A stretch of DNA of 64,000 bases from Linum tenue. Lineage: Eukaryota > Streptophyta > Magnoliopsida > Malpighiales > Linaceae. Below the pieces are notes generated by a model that saw nothing but the letters and a program-made list of their open reading frames with translations, ran no database searches and had not been told where the DNA came from. The number at the start of each line of letters is the position of its first letter. Position 1 is the stretch's first letter. This document shows, one piece after another, positions 20,935 through 31,101 of this stretch. The position numbers and the translations under genes were made by a program. Where the stretch lies: positions 7,378,001-7,442,000 of the forward strand of contig CAMGYJ010000011.1 in the NCBI GenBank assembly GCA_946122785.1. The letters run 5' to 3'.

Positions 20935-21483
20935 TAAGAGTTTGGGTCAAGAAGAAACGCGAGCGTCGGGTTTATCGGAGGGAGAAGGAAGGGTGAGTCA
21001 AGTGAGAGTGAGCTTTCGAACTCTTAGAGAGAGAAGTAGTTGTTATAGAGCGAGAATGGCTAAAAATCCGATCCCCTCACCCACCGTAGTAAATGCCATA
21101 TTTATAGGCTTCATGGTGGTGGGTGAGTGGTTGACATAAGAGGGTATACAATGATGTGACTACTGGGATACAATGATGTGACCCATGATGTGACTACTAG
21201 CATACTAAGGACTTCTAGGCCATCTCTCTACCTAGGATGAGTCAGAGATCCACTCATGACCCTGAGGTGACCACTCGCTGAGGAGGAGTGCACTTCTCTC
21301 CTCTTCTGATTTGGCCTACGCTTGTCCTCTCCTAGCGCATGTAGTGGCGCTTAAGCTCTTCGCGCCAAGACGTGGTTGGCCACGATGAGGCGGCACACTC
21401 GGGGTCCTCGCGCCGCCGCGTCGGGATCTACTTAGCTGCGCCCGGTTCCTTGGCGTGATTAGGCCCGAGTCTTATCCCCAACA
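20935..21483 (-). repeat. 3' LTR of the Tat element (outer 37 bp missing)
   Basis: 549 bp, nearly identical to the right LTR. Two differences were seen by eye, near 21153 (G versus A) and 21292 (A versus G). It begins at TAAGAG, where the right LTR has 37 further bases beginning TGTTTGAACC. The loss is exactly at the outer edge. Confidence 0.92.
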
Positions 21484-21497
21484 ATTGCCCCCCATCA
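21484..21497 (-). other. Polypurine tract of the Tat element
   Basis: On the minus strand TGATGGGGGGCAAT directly precedes the LTR start TGTTGGGG. It is the expected plus-strand primer for reverse transcription. Confidence 0.75.
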
Positions 21498-22081
21498 GGG
21501 GGTGTTTTGTGAACGCCCCCTGTTTAGGTTTCTTCTTGACAGACTCGGGCCGGTGTGCTCTTCGAGGGGCGGATCCTTTGGGCCTATTCCGCTTGTAGAC
21601 GTGCGCGATGCTGTGGACCGGTGTCACCTTGCACTGATGTCATGCGCCGTCGCGCTCGTTGTTGGGCTTCGTTTGTTCGTTACGCGCGATGCTTGGCGCG
21701 CGCTGATGCGCGTACAGGGTCGTTTTCTTCGCGCACGTTACACTGGCGGCTCGCGCTTGCGCGTTCGTTGTTGAGCTTTGTTCGCTGAGCGTGATACTCG
21801 CGCGTGATACTCGTTGTTTTCCTTTCGCAGCGCAATGCGTGTTTTTCTTTTCCTCGCGGGTATGTCATGCCCCCCAGGCGGTGCGCGGCACTGGTGGCGT
21901 CGCCGACTAATGCCTATGATCGTAGGTGTCCACGTGTCACTATGTGGTTAGGCTACTTGGGCGGGGATTTTTTGAATTTCGAAAAGATTTGGTGGGATCT
22001 GACGGTTACGGATCCCAATGTGACTTTAACCTTTCGCCTTCCGCTGGCCGACTTTGGCCCTTCGCCTTCCCCCTGATCGAC

Positions 22082-22090
22082 TATAAGTAT
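22082..22090 (+). promoter_or_regulatory. Candidate TATA box of the antisense gene
   Basis: ACTATAAGTA at about 22080-22089 lies about 170 bases before the start codon of the plus-strand ORF in a region with few other features. It is the best TATA-like word in the region. The assignment rests on position. Confidence 0.4.
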
Positions 22091-22253
22091 GAGATTGTTG
22101 CAGAGAGGAGGGCTCACTTGTTTTCCCCGATTATAGCCTCACTTTCTTTTCCCTGAGATTTCCCTCCTCCTTCACTTTTCCTTCTCTGAGATTTCTCTTC
22201 TCCTTCTACAACCTTATTCCTCTTTTGCTGTTGTTCAATTTCGAGTCGATATC

Positions 22254-24930
22254 ATGTCTAACATCAACAATCAGGAGGCCGAGGTCGTACAAGGCGAAGA
22301 AGGTAATTTCTCTCCTCCCTCGCATACTTCTTCTGACCATTCCGGTGGTGGGAACGGAGGTTCTGGGGATTGGAACGGCGGATCTGACGGCGGGGATGGC
22401 AGCAGTGGTGGTGGGATTCCGGCGACGCCGACGTTCGATGCTAGGTCGGGCGATGGGGCCGGAAGTTCTTCTGATGCGGGTATACTCGCTTCCGGGAGTG
22501 GGGGGGCGACGCGGCCAGCTCGGGGTACTCTGATTATTCGGCGTAATCAGGGTGATAGACCGGTCTTGGATGATGGAGCCGCCGACGGTGAGGTCGCCGA
22601 CGATGAATTTGCCGATGATGAAGTTGCCGCGGACGAGATGGCGCAAGGAGACTTGGGTGTGCAATTCGCGCCGCGCGCTGTTGAGCGCGTTACCGAAGCT
22701 ATGGCGCGCTTGGGGATGCGCGGTGTCGGCGCGGCCTACCGCGTGATTGAGTGGGCCGAGATGTGGGGCGATCAGCCGGCGCCATCAGACAGCCTCAAGC
22801 GCGGGCCCGAGCACTCCTCGACATACGACGTGGACGATGTGGAGGAGTTAGTCCGCGGGCTGGGTTTGCCCCCCAGTTGGGAATACGCTGCCCCGTCTGT
22901 GCGCAGCATGGTGGGCAACTGCCCCCCAGGATGGTTCGGCGTATACGCAGAATATTGGGTGATGGGGTTCAAGTTCCCCATTGACCCGCTATTGTGCGCT
23001 ATATACGAGCGCCTCAAGTGTTCGGTCGGGCGGCTCTCCCCCTCAGTAATCATGCACGCGAGCTGTCTCCGTCTCGCGTGCAAGAGGCTTAACATCGAGC
23101 CTACCTATGGCTTGTTTAGAAAGATGTACAAAATCAAGGAGGCCACCACGCGGAGCGATTGTCTCTCTATCCAGCGGCGCGATAACCGCCCCGAAGGTTT
23201 TGTGTATGGCTCGCCCAAGTTGAAGAAGACTTGGTTCGAGGAATTTTTTTACGTTAAGCCCACCCCCGGGGAATGGGCGAGCGGGACCATGGCGGAACCC
23301 TCTTCCTGGGAGAAGGGCAGTACGCGCGGATTCGAGTCGGACGTCGGCTTCTATGTCGGGCTAAACGATGAATACGAGGCTTGCATGCCTCACCGCATCA
23401 ATTTATACGCCAAGGGTGTTCGCGAAGCCTGCTTGGAGGAGCTGTTTGGGGATGGTTAGTTATATTTTCTTTCCTTTGTATTCTGTCTTATTAACCGCTC
23501 TCTTACGACTTATTGGCGCAGGTGTTGACTTCTCCAGCCTTGCCAGCATGATGTCGGTGGACGACGTCGCGCCACGCGCTGACAAGAGGAAGAAGAAGAA
23601 GGTTGTCGCGGCGCCCAAAGCTTCGAAGCGGAAGGAGATCGAGCAGCCGCATCCGCAAGCTATCGAGAGGCCCCGCAAGACGATTCGTATAGTGGAGCCA
23701 ACTTCCCAGGCGGTGAAGCAGACGTCCGCCGCGCCACCGCTGACCGCCGCGCAGCAACTGTCCTTGGCGCTGTCGGAGCCCGAGGCAACGGTGACCAGGC
23801 CCGCTCGTCGGGATGGGAGTGGGGCGAGCAGCTCCTCCGGGGCGACCACCACTGCCCCCGCCAGCGCTGCGCCTGCCACCGCCGCCGTCCACCAAGTCCG
23901 CGACGTGCGGATTCACACCGCGGCGGCGTGTAACCTGGTGTCTGCCAACCATGCGCTCCGGGCGATCGGGCCCGTTCTCTCCGTTCCACCGCGGGTGGAA
24001 AAGACAGACCCTCTCCATGACCTGGCGCAGATCCACTTCGCGGTAAGACCTAGTTGGATCCTTGTAGTTTAAATTTATTTTCTTAACCTTCCCTTTCCGT
24101 CTTCCCTTCTTCTTTTTTGTTTTCGTATTTGGCTAAGGCTCGTGGCGCTGTAGGGTCTGTCGGCGACTTTCCGGGCTCAGCAAGAGCGCCCCTCGATGCG
24201 CGCCAAGATGAAGGCCGACGAAGCGCAAATCGTCCAGCTGGAGGGAAAGGTGCTCGGGGCAAACAATCGCGCTGAAGATGCGACCACTAAGGCCAACGAG
24301 GCACTGGAGTCGCTCGGCCTTTTGCAGAGCCGATTAGCCGCGGACGTGGAGGCGGCCAAAGAGCAGGTGCGCAACGAAGTGCGCTCCACCCTCCGGAAAG
24401 AGCTGGAAGTCTCTTTTTCTGAGAAGTTGCGCAAGGCCCGCGAGGACTTTCAGAAGGAGAAGGACGACCTTGTTCGCCTTCATACCGTCGCGAAGGCTGA
24501 GGCCGTTCGCGAGGCTGAGGCCGCGGCCATCCGCCGGTTCAAGTCTTCCCAACCTTTCGGGAAGATCATGGCGGATGCCATGACCAAGGCCGTGATAGCG
24601 GTCGGCAAGAAGGTTCGCCCCGAGAATCCAGAAATGCGCTGGGATACTCGCGAGATGGTTCATCATGTCAAAATGTGGATCAGCGAGAAGCGTCCTTTGG
24701 ATTCCGACTCCGAGTCCGAGGAAGAGGAGGAGGAAGAAGCGGAGCGCCGGGAGGAGGAAGAAGCGGAGCGCCGGGAGGAGGTAGATCGTCCAACTGGGGA
24801 GGAGGTTTCGGGCGCCAGGAGGGATGGCGAGGTGGCCGATGAAGATGAGGAGGACGAGGAAGAGGAGCGTCCTTTGTTGCGTCGCAAGTCGAGCAGGGAG
24901 GACGAGCAGCCCAACACTGGCTCTGCTTAA
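22254..24930 (+). CDS. Antisense extra ORF of the Tat retrotransposon, 832 aa, three exons
   Basis: Exons 22254-23454, 23522-24042 and 24154-24930 join in phase (1, then 0) across two GT-AG introns of 67 and 111 bp and give 832 codons without a stop. The N-terminus is Gly/Ser/Asp-rich and acidic. Residues of about 130-400 contain a globular part with W-G-D-Q-P-A-P, L-G-L-P-P-S-W-E-Y and W-F-G-V-Y-A-E-Y-W, resembling the plant 'putative gypsy-type transposon' domain (Transposase_28). Exon 2 has a basic patch K-R-K-K-K-K, a likely nuclear signal, and low-complexity Ala/Pro sequence. Exon 3 is a long coiled coil (A-x-L-x heptads, E/K/R-rich) ending in an acidic tail (runs of Glu, then R-R-E-E). 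Tat elements of the Retand type are known to carry antisense ORFs here; their function is unknown. Intactness suggests selection or recent insertion. Confidence 0.85.
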
Positions 24931-25219
24931 GTGTTGTCCAGTCGAGCCTTAGCTGTTTTGTTGATTCTTCTTGCTCTTTTTGTTGTTGTTGTTTTGCTCT
25001 TTTCGTTGTGTAATTGCGAACAACATTGTGGCCTCCTCCCTGATTATGTCAAGAGTTCTTCGACCGTGTTTGTTTCTCTTTCTCCCTTTTTTATCTATCT
25101 TGCTCCATAACTTTGTGTGCGCGAATGGGCGACGACCGCCGCTTTTGTTGTTTTCTCGCGCGGAGGATGCGCGGACTGGGTTAATGCTAAATTATTATTA
25201 TTATTATTTTTTTTTTTTC

Positions 25220-25689
25220 GAACTAGGCGCGAATAGTGCTGGACTATTGCTAATCTTTGTTCTTTCGGACTGGGCGCGAATAGTGCTGGACTATTGCTAA
25301 TTTTTGTTCTTTCGAACTGGGCGCGAATAGTGCTGGACTATTGCTAATTTTTGTTCTTTCGAACTGGGCGCGAATAGTGCTGGACTATTGCTAATTTTTG
25401 TTCTTTCGAACTGGGCGCGAATAGTGCTGGACTATTGCTAATTTTTGTTCTTTCGAACTGGGCGCGAATAGTGCTGGACTATTGCTAATTTTTGTTCTTT
25501 CGAACTGGGCGCGAATAGTGCTGGACTATTGCTAATTTTTGTTCTTTCGAACTGGGCGCGAATAGTGCTGGACTATTGCTAATTTTTGTTCTTTCGAACT
25601 GGGCGCGAATAGTGCTGGACTATTGCTAATTTTTGTTCTTTCGAACTGGGCGCGAATAGTGCTGGACTATTGCTAATTTTTGTTCTTTC
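25220..25689. repeat. Ten tandem copies of a 47-bp unit
   Basis: The unit begins GAACTGGGCGCGAATAGTGC and ends TTTGTTCTTTC. Ten copies fit exactly into 470 bp, followed by an eleventh start (GAACC) that diverges. Copies 3-10 look identical by eye; copies 1 and 2 carry a few substitutions. The array lies between the end of the antisense gene and the pol stop, in the 3' untranslated part of the element. Confidence 0.97.
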
Positions 25690-25743
25690 GAACCATGTCT
25701 TTTTATTTATTGCGCTAATGCGCTGGTGCGAACGTGGTACACG

Positions 25744-28700
25744 CTAATGTGCCTGGTGGTACTTCCTTAGATTCTGTGCATTCCATGTTCTTGGAATCTT
25801 GTTGCCCCCCAACTCGCTCAGTTTGAATGTGTTGGCGCCGACTACTTCGCGGATCAAGTAAGGACCTTCCCATGTCGAGGCGAGCTTCCCGTGCCCTGGG
25901 TCGGGGCGGAAGTTCCGCCGCAGTACCTGGTCGCCAAGGATCAACTTGTGGGGGACCAGCTTCGCGTTGTGGTACTTGGCTACCTGTTCTTTCATTGCGG
26001 CTAGCCTGATGGCTGCCAACTCGCGCCTTTCTTGTGACAACTCGAGCTCCAGCAGGCGCGCTTCGTCGTTCGCTTCTTCATTGTACGCGGTGATCCGGTA
26101 GGTCGGTGTTGTTGTTTCGATGGGGATGACCGCATCAGTGCCATACGTGAGAGCGAAGGGGGTTTCGCCCGTTGCTACCTTGTATGTGGTGCGGTGCGCC
26201 CATAGCACCGTGTTGAGCTCGTCCGCCCAATTGCCTTTGGCTTCATTCAAGCGGGTGTGGAGACCGTGCAAGATCGCTTTATTGGAGGATTCCGCCTGGC
26301 CGTTGGCTTGAGGGTAAGCCACCGACGCGAATCTCGCGATGGTTCCTACCCCGTCGCAGAAGTCTATCACTTCCGCGCAATCGAATTGCTTCCCATGGTC
26401 GAAGATGAGTGCATTCGGGACTCCAAAGCGCGACAAAATGTTGTTGCGCAAGAAGCGCGTTACCTGTTGCGCCGTTATGGATGCCAGCGCTTCGGCCTCA
26501 ATCCACTTGGTGAAGTAGTCCACTGCCACGATTATGTATTTGCGCTTCCCTTTTGCCGTTGGGAAAGGACCAAGGAGGTCGACTCCCCACTGCGCGAAAG
26601 GCCATGGGCTTAAGTTGCCCTGGAGCTCGGTGGCTGGCAAGTGATGTTGGCGCGCGTTGACTTGGCATTTGTGGCACTGATCTGCATAGTTCTTCGTATC
26701 CTTCTTAATTCGCGGCCAGTAGTATCCATGCAAGATGATGGTGCGCTCCATGCTGCGTGGCCCGGCATGCATCGCGCACAGTCCGTCATGAAGTTCACGC
26801 ACTAAGTTGTGCGCCTCCTCTTGCCCAATGCATTTGAGGTAGACGCCCGAGTACGACCTTCGGTATAACTCTCCCTCAATGAGTGTGCACCGGGCCGCCT
26901 TTTGCCTTAGAGTCCAAGCTTGCTTAGGGTCTTCTGGCACTGTCCCATCTTGGAGGTACTTCACAATCGGGTGCCTCCAGTCTTCGTTTGGCATGAGCTG
27001 GGTTGTGTTGATGGCCACCTCCGAGGAGGCTTCTTCTTCTTTTTGGACGGACACAAGGCGCGTGGACTCGAAGTCAGTAGCCGTTGCCAGCTTAGATAGC
27101 GCGTCGGCGTGTGCATTCTCTTCTCTTGGTATCTGCGCATACGTTACTGCTTCGAATGTCGTGGCTTTCAGCTTAACACGCTCCATGTAGTGTGCCAGTG
27201 CATCTTCCTTTGCATCAAACGCGCCGTTCAGCTGATTGACCGCCAGGGAGGAGTCGGAGAGGATCCGTATCGTTCTCGCTCCCAAGTCGTGAGCGGCCGT
27301 CATCCCCGCCAAGATGGCCTCATATTCCGCGGCATTGTTTGTTTTCAGCGCCCGGAACCTGATTGCGATTTCGTGCACCGCGCCAGCAGGCGTGCGCACC
27401 ACAACTCCTGCTCCGGCGCCATGCTTGCTCGCCGCTCCATCAACGTAGACTTCCCACACGCCTTCTGGCGTTGTTTCAAGGGTCACCCCTTCTGCGATGA
27501 AGTCCGCTAGGATTTGGGCCTTTATTGCCGGTCTTGGCGCGTATTGGATATCGTATTCCGACAGCTCGACCGCCCACTTGACCATGCGTCCTGACACTTC
27601 CATCGAAGTTAGTATCTTTTTTAGTGGGAGGTTTGTCAGGACGGTGATTTGATGCGCTTGGAAGTACGGGCGCAGCTTCTGGGAGGCGCTTACTAGTGCC
27701 AAAGCGGCCTTCTCGATCGAGGAGTATCTTGTTTCTGCGCTGACTAGAGTGCGCGAGGTGTAATACACCGGTTGCTCGGTTTTGCCCTCTCTTCTAGATA
27801 TCAGTACTGCGCTCACAGCCCTTGTTGACACAGCGAGATACAGAAAAAGTTTTTCATTGAGTTTGGGGGCAGTCAGTACAGGGGGGGATACAAGATACGC
27901 CTTTAGCTCTTGGAACGCTGCCTCGCATTCTGTCGTCCATGCAAAGCGTGTCCCGTTCTTGAGTGTTTGGAAGAAAGGCGCACACTTGTCGGCGGATCTT
28001 GGTATAAATCTCCCCAGTGCCGCTATTTTGCCATTCAAAGATTGGATTTCCAATGCATTCCGAGGCGCCCGTAGTTGTTGGACCGCGGTGATTTGCTTTG
28101 GGTCGACCTCTATGCCGCGCCTGGTTATCATGAACCCAAGAAATTTCCCCGCTTCCGCTCCAAAAACGCACTTGAGTGGGTTGAGGCGGAGGCTGTGTTT
28201 GCGGAGGGCTTCGAAAGTCTCGCGCAGGTCCTCCAGGTGCGACCTCCCCGACTTCGTTTTGACAATGAGGTCGTCCACATATGCCTCGATGTTTCGCCCG
28301 ATCTGTCGCGAGAAGACAGTATCGATCATTCTCTGGTATGTCGCGCCCGCGTTCTTCAATCCGAATGGCATCCCTACGAAGCAAAAGTTCCCGAACGGTG
28401 TCATGAACGCCGTTTTTTCTTCGTCTTCCACGGACATCGGGATTTGGTGGTATCCTGAGAACATGTCTAGGAAAGACAATGTCTCATGGTCAGCAGTGGC
28501 GTCGATCAGCTGGTCGATGCGCGGTAGGGGATAAGGGTCTCCCGGGCATACTCTGTTGATCGTGGTGTAGTCGACGCACATCCGCCAAGCTCTTGACGAT
28601 TTTTTGACTAAGACCACGTTTGCCAGCCACTTTGGGTACTTCACAGGTCGGATCAGTCCGGCGGCCAGTAGGCGCGACACCTCTTCTTCTATCGCCTTCA

Positions 28701-30411
28701 GTTTATCGCCCGTGAAGGATCTCCGCCCTTGTTGTCTTGGCTCTGCGTTGGCTGGGACGGCCAGGCTGTGCTGGGCTACCTCCCTGGGCACTCCCGGCAT
28801 GTCTTCTGTGCACCACGCGAAGAGCTCCTTGTACTCCTTCAACAGTGTCACGAGTGGCTCGATCGCGTCGCTGTCGACGTGAGTGGAGATGCGTATCTTC
28901 CTGGTTGGCTCGGCGGGATCCAGCGCGACCTCGAAATCGGAATCCATGGACTCCGGTCGGGGTTCTTCTGCCCTTGTGTCGACGATGTTAGTTTGTCGCG
29001 CCACAACGCGGTCTTCCCAGGTTGTTCCTCGAGCTTCCCCAACCCCCCTTAGTGTTGGGAACTTGAGTTTCTGGTGGCACGTCGATGGGAGGGCCATGAA
29101 CTTCGCGAGGAAAGGCCGGCCAAGGATGCCGTTGTGCGCTGACTCACAATCGACGATTGTGAACTCCACTTGTTTGGAGACGCGTGGTTCCTGGTCGCCA
29201 ATCACCACAGGGAGGGTGACCACTCCGCTCACCGGAACTCTGGTTCCGGAGAAACCAACCAAGTTGCCTTGCGCGCGCCGGATCAGGCGCGGGTCGATAC
29301 CCATTTTGTTCACGGTACTCTGGAAGAGGATGTCGGCCGCGCTTCCCCCATCTATCAGGAGGCGGTGTGTCTTGCAGGCGGCAATTAACGCGGTGACGAT
29401 GAGTGGCTCCTCTGACGGAACTCCTTGTGGGAATTCCGCGTCATCAAAGCTCAGCTCGAACTTTGTCGGCGCGTTGACGGCCGCGCACTCTGTCGCGCGC
29501 TCGCGCTTGGTTTTCTTCTTGGGATGATCCCCTTCAACTGTCACCACCCCGATCTCTTTGCGCACCACATACGCGCCTGTGTCATCGTCGTAATCGGCTT
29601 GTGGTGGAGGTGGCGGCGGGAGCTGTGGAGCCTCAACTTGCTCTTTTTTTACATGGAGAAATTCGGTGAGCAACCCTCGGCGCACGAGGCCCTCTATTTC
29701 GTACCTTAGATCTCGGCATTCTTCCGTCTGGTGTCCCGTTGCTCTGTGGAACTCACAATGCTTATTTGGATCGCGCATGTAAGGTTGGGATTTCAACGGA
29801 GCAGGCCAATTGAGCTTGTAGCCTTTCTCGCGGAGGACGTGGAACACATTCCTCACGGAGTCATTAAGGGGGGTGTAGGCATTGGGCGCGCGTCTGTCTG
29901 GCGATCGCCCGCGGTGCGCGTGCTCTGGCGGGGGAGGCGGAGCGCGCTTTGGGCCACTGTGCATCTGTAGCAATTGGTCTCGTGGGATCGGGACTGGGGG
30001 CTGACGACGCGCCTGTTCTTCTCGCGGTGCCCTCGCTGGCTCGAAGCGCCTGACGGACCCTGCCCCTAGGGTTTCTTCCAAGGTGATTGCCTTTTCGATC
30101 TTCATTTCCAACTCCGTGGACAGCGTGACGGGCCTTTTGCCAGCGCTCGCTTGAGCTCCATATTGTTGGTGGCCTCCATGAGGTGATGGGCGGCCGTTTC
30201 GGGGGTAAGGTCGCGGACAGCCATTGCTATCCTGGACCATCTGGCGTAAAAAGCTCTCAGGCTTTCTCCATCCTTTTGCCTGATATCTATCAGGGCCTTG
30301 AGGTGAAGAGGGCGCCGTTTCTGGGACGCGAATTTGGTCGTGAACAGGAGTATGAACTCCTCGAATGAGCGGATGATTCCGTTCGGGAGGCGGTTGTACC
30401 AATCGAGGCAT
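25744..30411 (-). CDS. Tat-lineage pol polyprotein (protease, RT, RNase H, aRNase H, integrase)
   Basis: A minus-strand frame of 1,555 codons; the part before about 30136 overlaps gag in another frame and is probably not natural. In order it shows a Cys/His segment C-E-F-H-R-A-T-G-H near 29760, protease L-I-D-G-G-S-A-A-D near 29345, and reverse transcriptase with G-Y-H-Q-I-P and M-P-F-G-L-K-N-A and catalytic Y-V-D-D near 28275. RNase H is followed by a second, archaeal-type RNase H (V-Y-V-D-G-A-A-S near 27445, then N-N-A-A-E-Y-E-A). Integrase has an H-x-H and C-x2-C finger, V-D-Y-F-T-K-W, F-D-H-G-K-Q-F and N-G-Q-A-E-S-S. All catalytic positions checked are present. There is no chromodomain. 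It is separated from gag by a single frameshift, which may be a mutation or a programmed shift. Confidence 0.9.
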   Translation of the reverse strand: MPRLVQPPPERNHPLIRGVHTPVHDQIRVPETAPSSPQGPDRYQAKGWRKPESFLRQMVQDSNGCPRPYPRNGRPSPHGGHQQYGAQASAGKRPVTLSTELEMKIEKAITLEETLGAGSVRRFEPARAPREEQARRQPPVPIPRDQLLQMHSGPKRAPPPPPEHAHRGRSPDRRAPNAYTPLNDSVRNVFHVLREKGYKLNWPAPLKSQPYMRDPNKHCEFHRATGHQTEECRDLRYEIEGLVRRGLLTEFLHVKKEQVEAPQLPPPPPPQADYDDDTGAYVVRKEIGVVTVEGDHPKKKTKRERATECAAVNAPTKFELSFDDAEFPQGVPSEEPLIVTALIAACKTHRLLIDGGSAADILFQSTVNKMGIDPRLIRRAQGNLVGFSGTRVPVSGVVTLPVVIGDQEPRVSKQVEFTIVDCESAHNGILGRPFLAKFMALPSTCHQKLKFPTLRGVGEARGTTWEDRVVARQTNIVDTRAEEPRPESMDSDFEVALDPAEPTRKIRISTHVDSDAIEPLVTLLKEYKELFAWCTEDMPGVPREVAQHSLAVPANAEPRQQGRRSFTGDKLKAIEEEVSRLLAAGLIRPVKYPKWLANVVLVKKSSRAWRMCVDYTTINRVCPGDPYPLPRIDQLIDATADHETLSFLDMFSGYHQIPMSVEDEEKTAFMTPFGNFCFVGMPFGLKNAGATYQRMIDTVFSRQIGRNIEAYVDDLIVKTKSGRSHLEDLRETFEALRKHSLRLNPLKCVFGAEAGKFLGFMITRRGIEVDPKQITAVQQLRAPRNALEIQSLNGKIAALGRFIPRSADKCAPFFQTLKNGTRFAWTTECEAAFQELKAYLVSPPVLTAPKLNEKLFLYLAVSTRAVSAVLISRREGKTEQPVYYTSRTLVSAETRYSSIEKAALALVSASQKLRPYFQAHQITVLTNLPLKKILTSMEVSGRMVKWAVELSEYDIQYAPRPAIKAQILADFIAEGVTLETTPEGVWEVYVDGAASKHGAGAGVVVRTPAGAVHEIAIRFRALKTNNAAEYEAILAGMTAAHDLGARTIRILSDSSLAVNQLNGAFDAKEDALAHYMERVKLKATTFEAVTYAQIPREENAHADALSKLATATDFESTRLVSVQKEEEASSEVAINTTQLMPNEDWRHPIVKYLQDGTVPEDPKQAWTLRQKAARCTLIEGELYRRSYSGVYLKCIGQEEAHNLVRELHDGLCAMHAGPRSMERTIILHGYYWPRIKKDTKNYADQCHKCQVNARQHHLPATELQGNLSPWPFAQWGVDLLGPFPTAKGKRKYIIVAVDYFTKWIEAEALASITAQQVTRFLRNNILSRFGVPNALIFDHGKQFDCAEVIDFCDGVGTIARFASVAYPQANGQAESSNKAILHGLHTRLNEAKGNWADELNTVLWAHRTTYKVATGETPFALTYGTDAVIPIETTTPTYRITAYNEEANDEARLLELELSQERRELAAIRLAAMKEQVAKYHNAKLVPHKLILGDQVLRRNFRPDPGHGKLASTWEGPYLIREVVGANTFKLSELGGNKIPRTWNAQNLRKYHQAH

Positions 30412-31052
30412 ATGCCGGTGAACGTCGATGGGAAGGTTCTACACAGCGCGGCATTAGAGTTGGTTTGGAGTTGCATGCGCAAGCAGAAGCTGCTTACGTG
30501 GTCTTCCGGGTCGGTTGTGCCGTTGTATGTGGGGAGGGTAGGGGGCGCTCCTGATAGGTTTTCCGCCATTATTTGCGCGCTCAATGGCTGGTGGAGGATC
30601 CTTTTGGGCGGGTTGGGTCGATATTGCGGGGACAGGTGTTGCTCTAAGAAGCTGAGGTCCGCCCGCCCTGGTGGATCGATTTCTGGCGCGTCACATGCGG
30701 GGAGCTCCGTTGCAGCGCGTTGGGGTAGTTGGGCTGTCCCCGACGTTTCCCCCAAGGCTTGTTGAGGCACAACCGCCAAAGCTTGTTGAGGCGCGGCTGT
30801 TGTCGCGTTCATCACTGGCGCGCCCTCCCTGCTCATCATGAGCGCGACGACTTGGCTCATTTGTTTCTGCATGTCAGCTATGACGGTGTTTTGCTTCGTC
30901 AACAGCTCCCTCATTTCTTTGGCCGTCAGTTCGGGCTCCTCTTCTTCAATGAGCACAGCGTCGAGGTTGCTGGCTTCCGCGAACGCCCTCGGGTCAGTCA
31001 TTGCCTTGATCGGCGTCGCTTGGTCAGGTTGGTCGTGGTTGTGCTCTGCCAT
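30102..31052 (-). CDS. Tat-lineage gag
   Basis: The ATG at 31052 lies about 30 bases inside the primer-binding site and begins M-A-E-H-N-H-D-Q-P-D. A leader with a Glu-rich helix (E-L-T-A-K-E-M-R-E-L-L) precedes the Retrotrans_gag core near 30300-30560: Y-N-G-T-T-D-P-E-D-H, C-L-D-W-Y-N-R-L-P and F-T-T-K-F-A-S-Q-K-R. The frame ends at 30102 after running out of register near 30135, where the following frame resumes with G-K-R-P-V-T-L. The core looks intact, so the structural protein could be made, but not as a simple gag-pol fusion. Confidence 0.85.
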   Translation of the reverse strand: MAEHNHDQPDQATPIKAMTDPRAFAEASNLDAVLIEEEEPELTAKEMRELLTKQNTVIADMQKQMSQVVALMMSREGAPVMNATTAAPQQALAVVPQQALGETSGTAQLPQRAATELPACDAPEIDPPGRADLSFLEQHLSPQYRPNPPKRILHQPLSAQIMAENLSGAPPTLPTYNGTTDPEDHVSSFCLRMQLQTNSNAALCRTFPSTFTGICLDWYNRLPNGIIRSFEEFILLFTTKFASQKRRPLHLKALIDIRQKDGESLRAFYARWSRIAMAVRDLTPETAAHHLMEATNNMELKRALAKGPSRCPRSWK

Positions 31053-31080
31053 TGGTGGATTTTCTTTAGCGTTTCTTCTT

Positions 31081-31099
31081 GGCCCCACGGTGGGCGCCA
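31081..31099 (-). other. Primer-binding site of the Tat element
   Basis: TGGCGCCCACCGTGGGGCC on the minus strand starts two bases inside the 5' LTR end. This G/C-rich type, rather than the tRNA-Met type, is used by several plant gypsy elements including Tat relatives. Confidence 0.8.
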
Positions 31100-31101
31100 A
31101 T

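Noticed and set aside
22206..24917. Minus-strand frames of 100-177 codons across the Tat antisense gene
   Set aside because: Shadows of the GC-rich plus-strand exons. The plus-strand model keeps frame across two introns and has recognisable domains.
25220..25689. Regular repeat array considered as CRISPR
   Set aside because: Units are contiguous with no unique spacers, and the context is a plant retrotransposon. It is a tandem repeat.
27782..29527. Plus-strand frames of 214-250 codons over the Tat pol region
   Set aside because: Antisense shadows of the 1,555-codon pol frame, which has all catalytic motifs.
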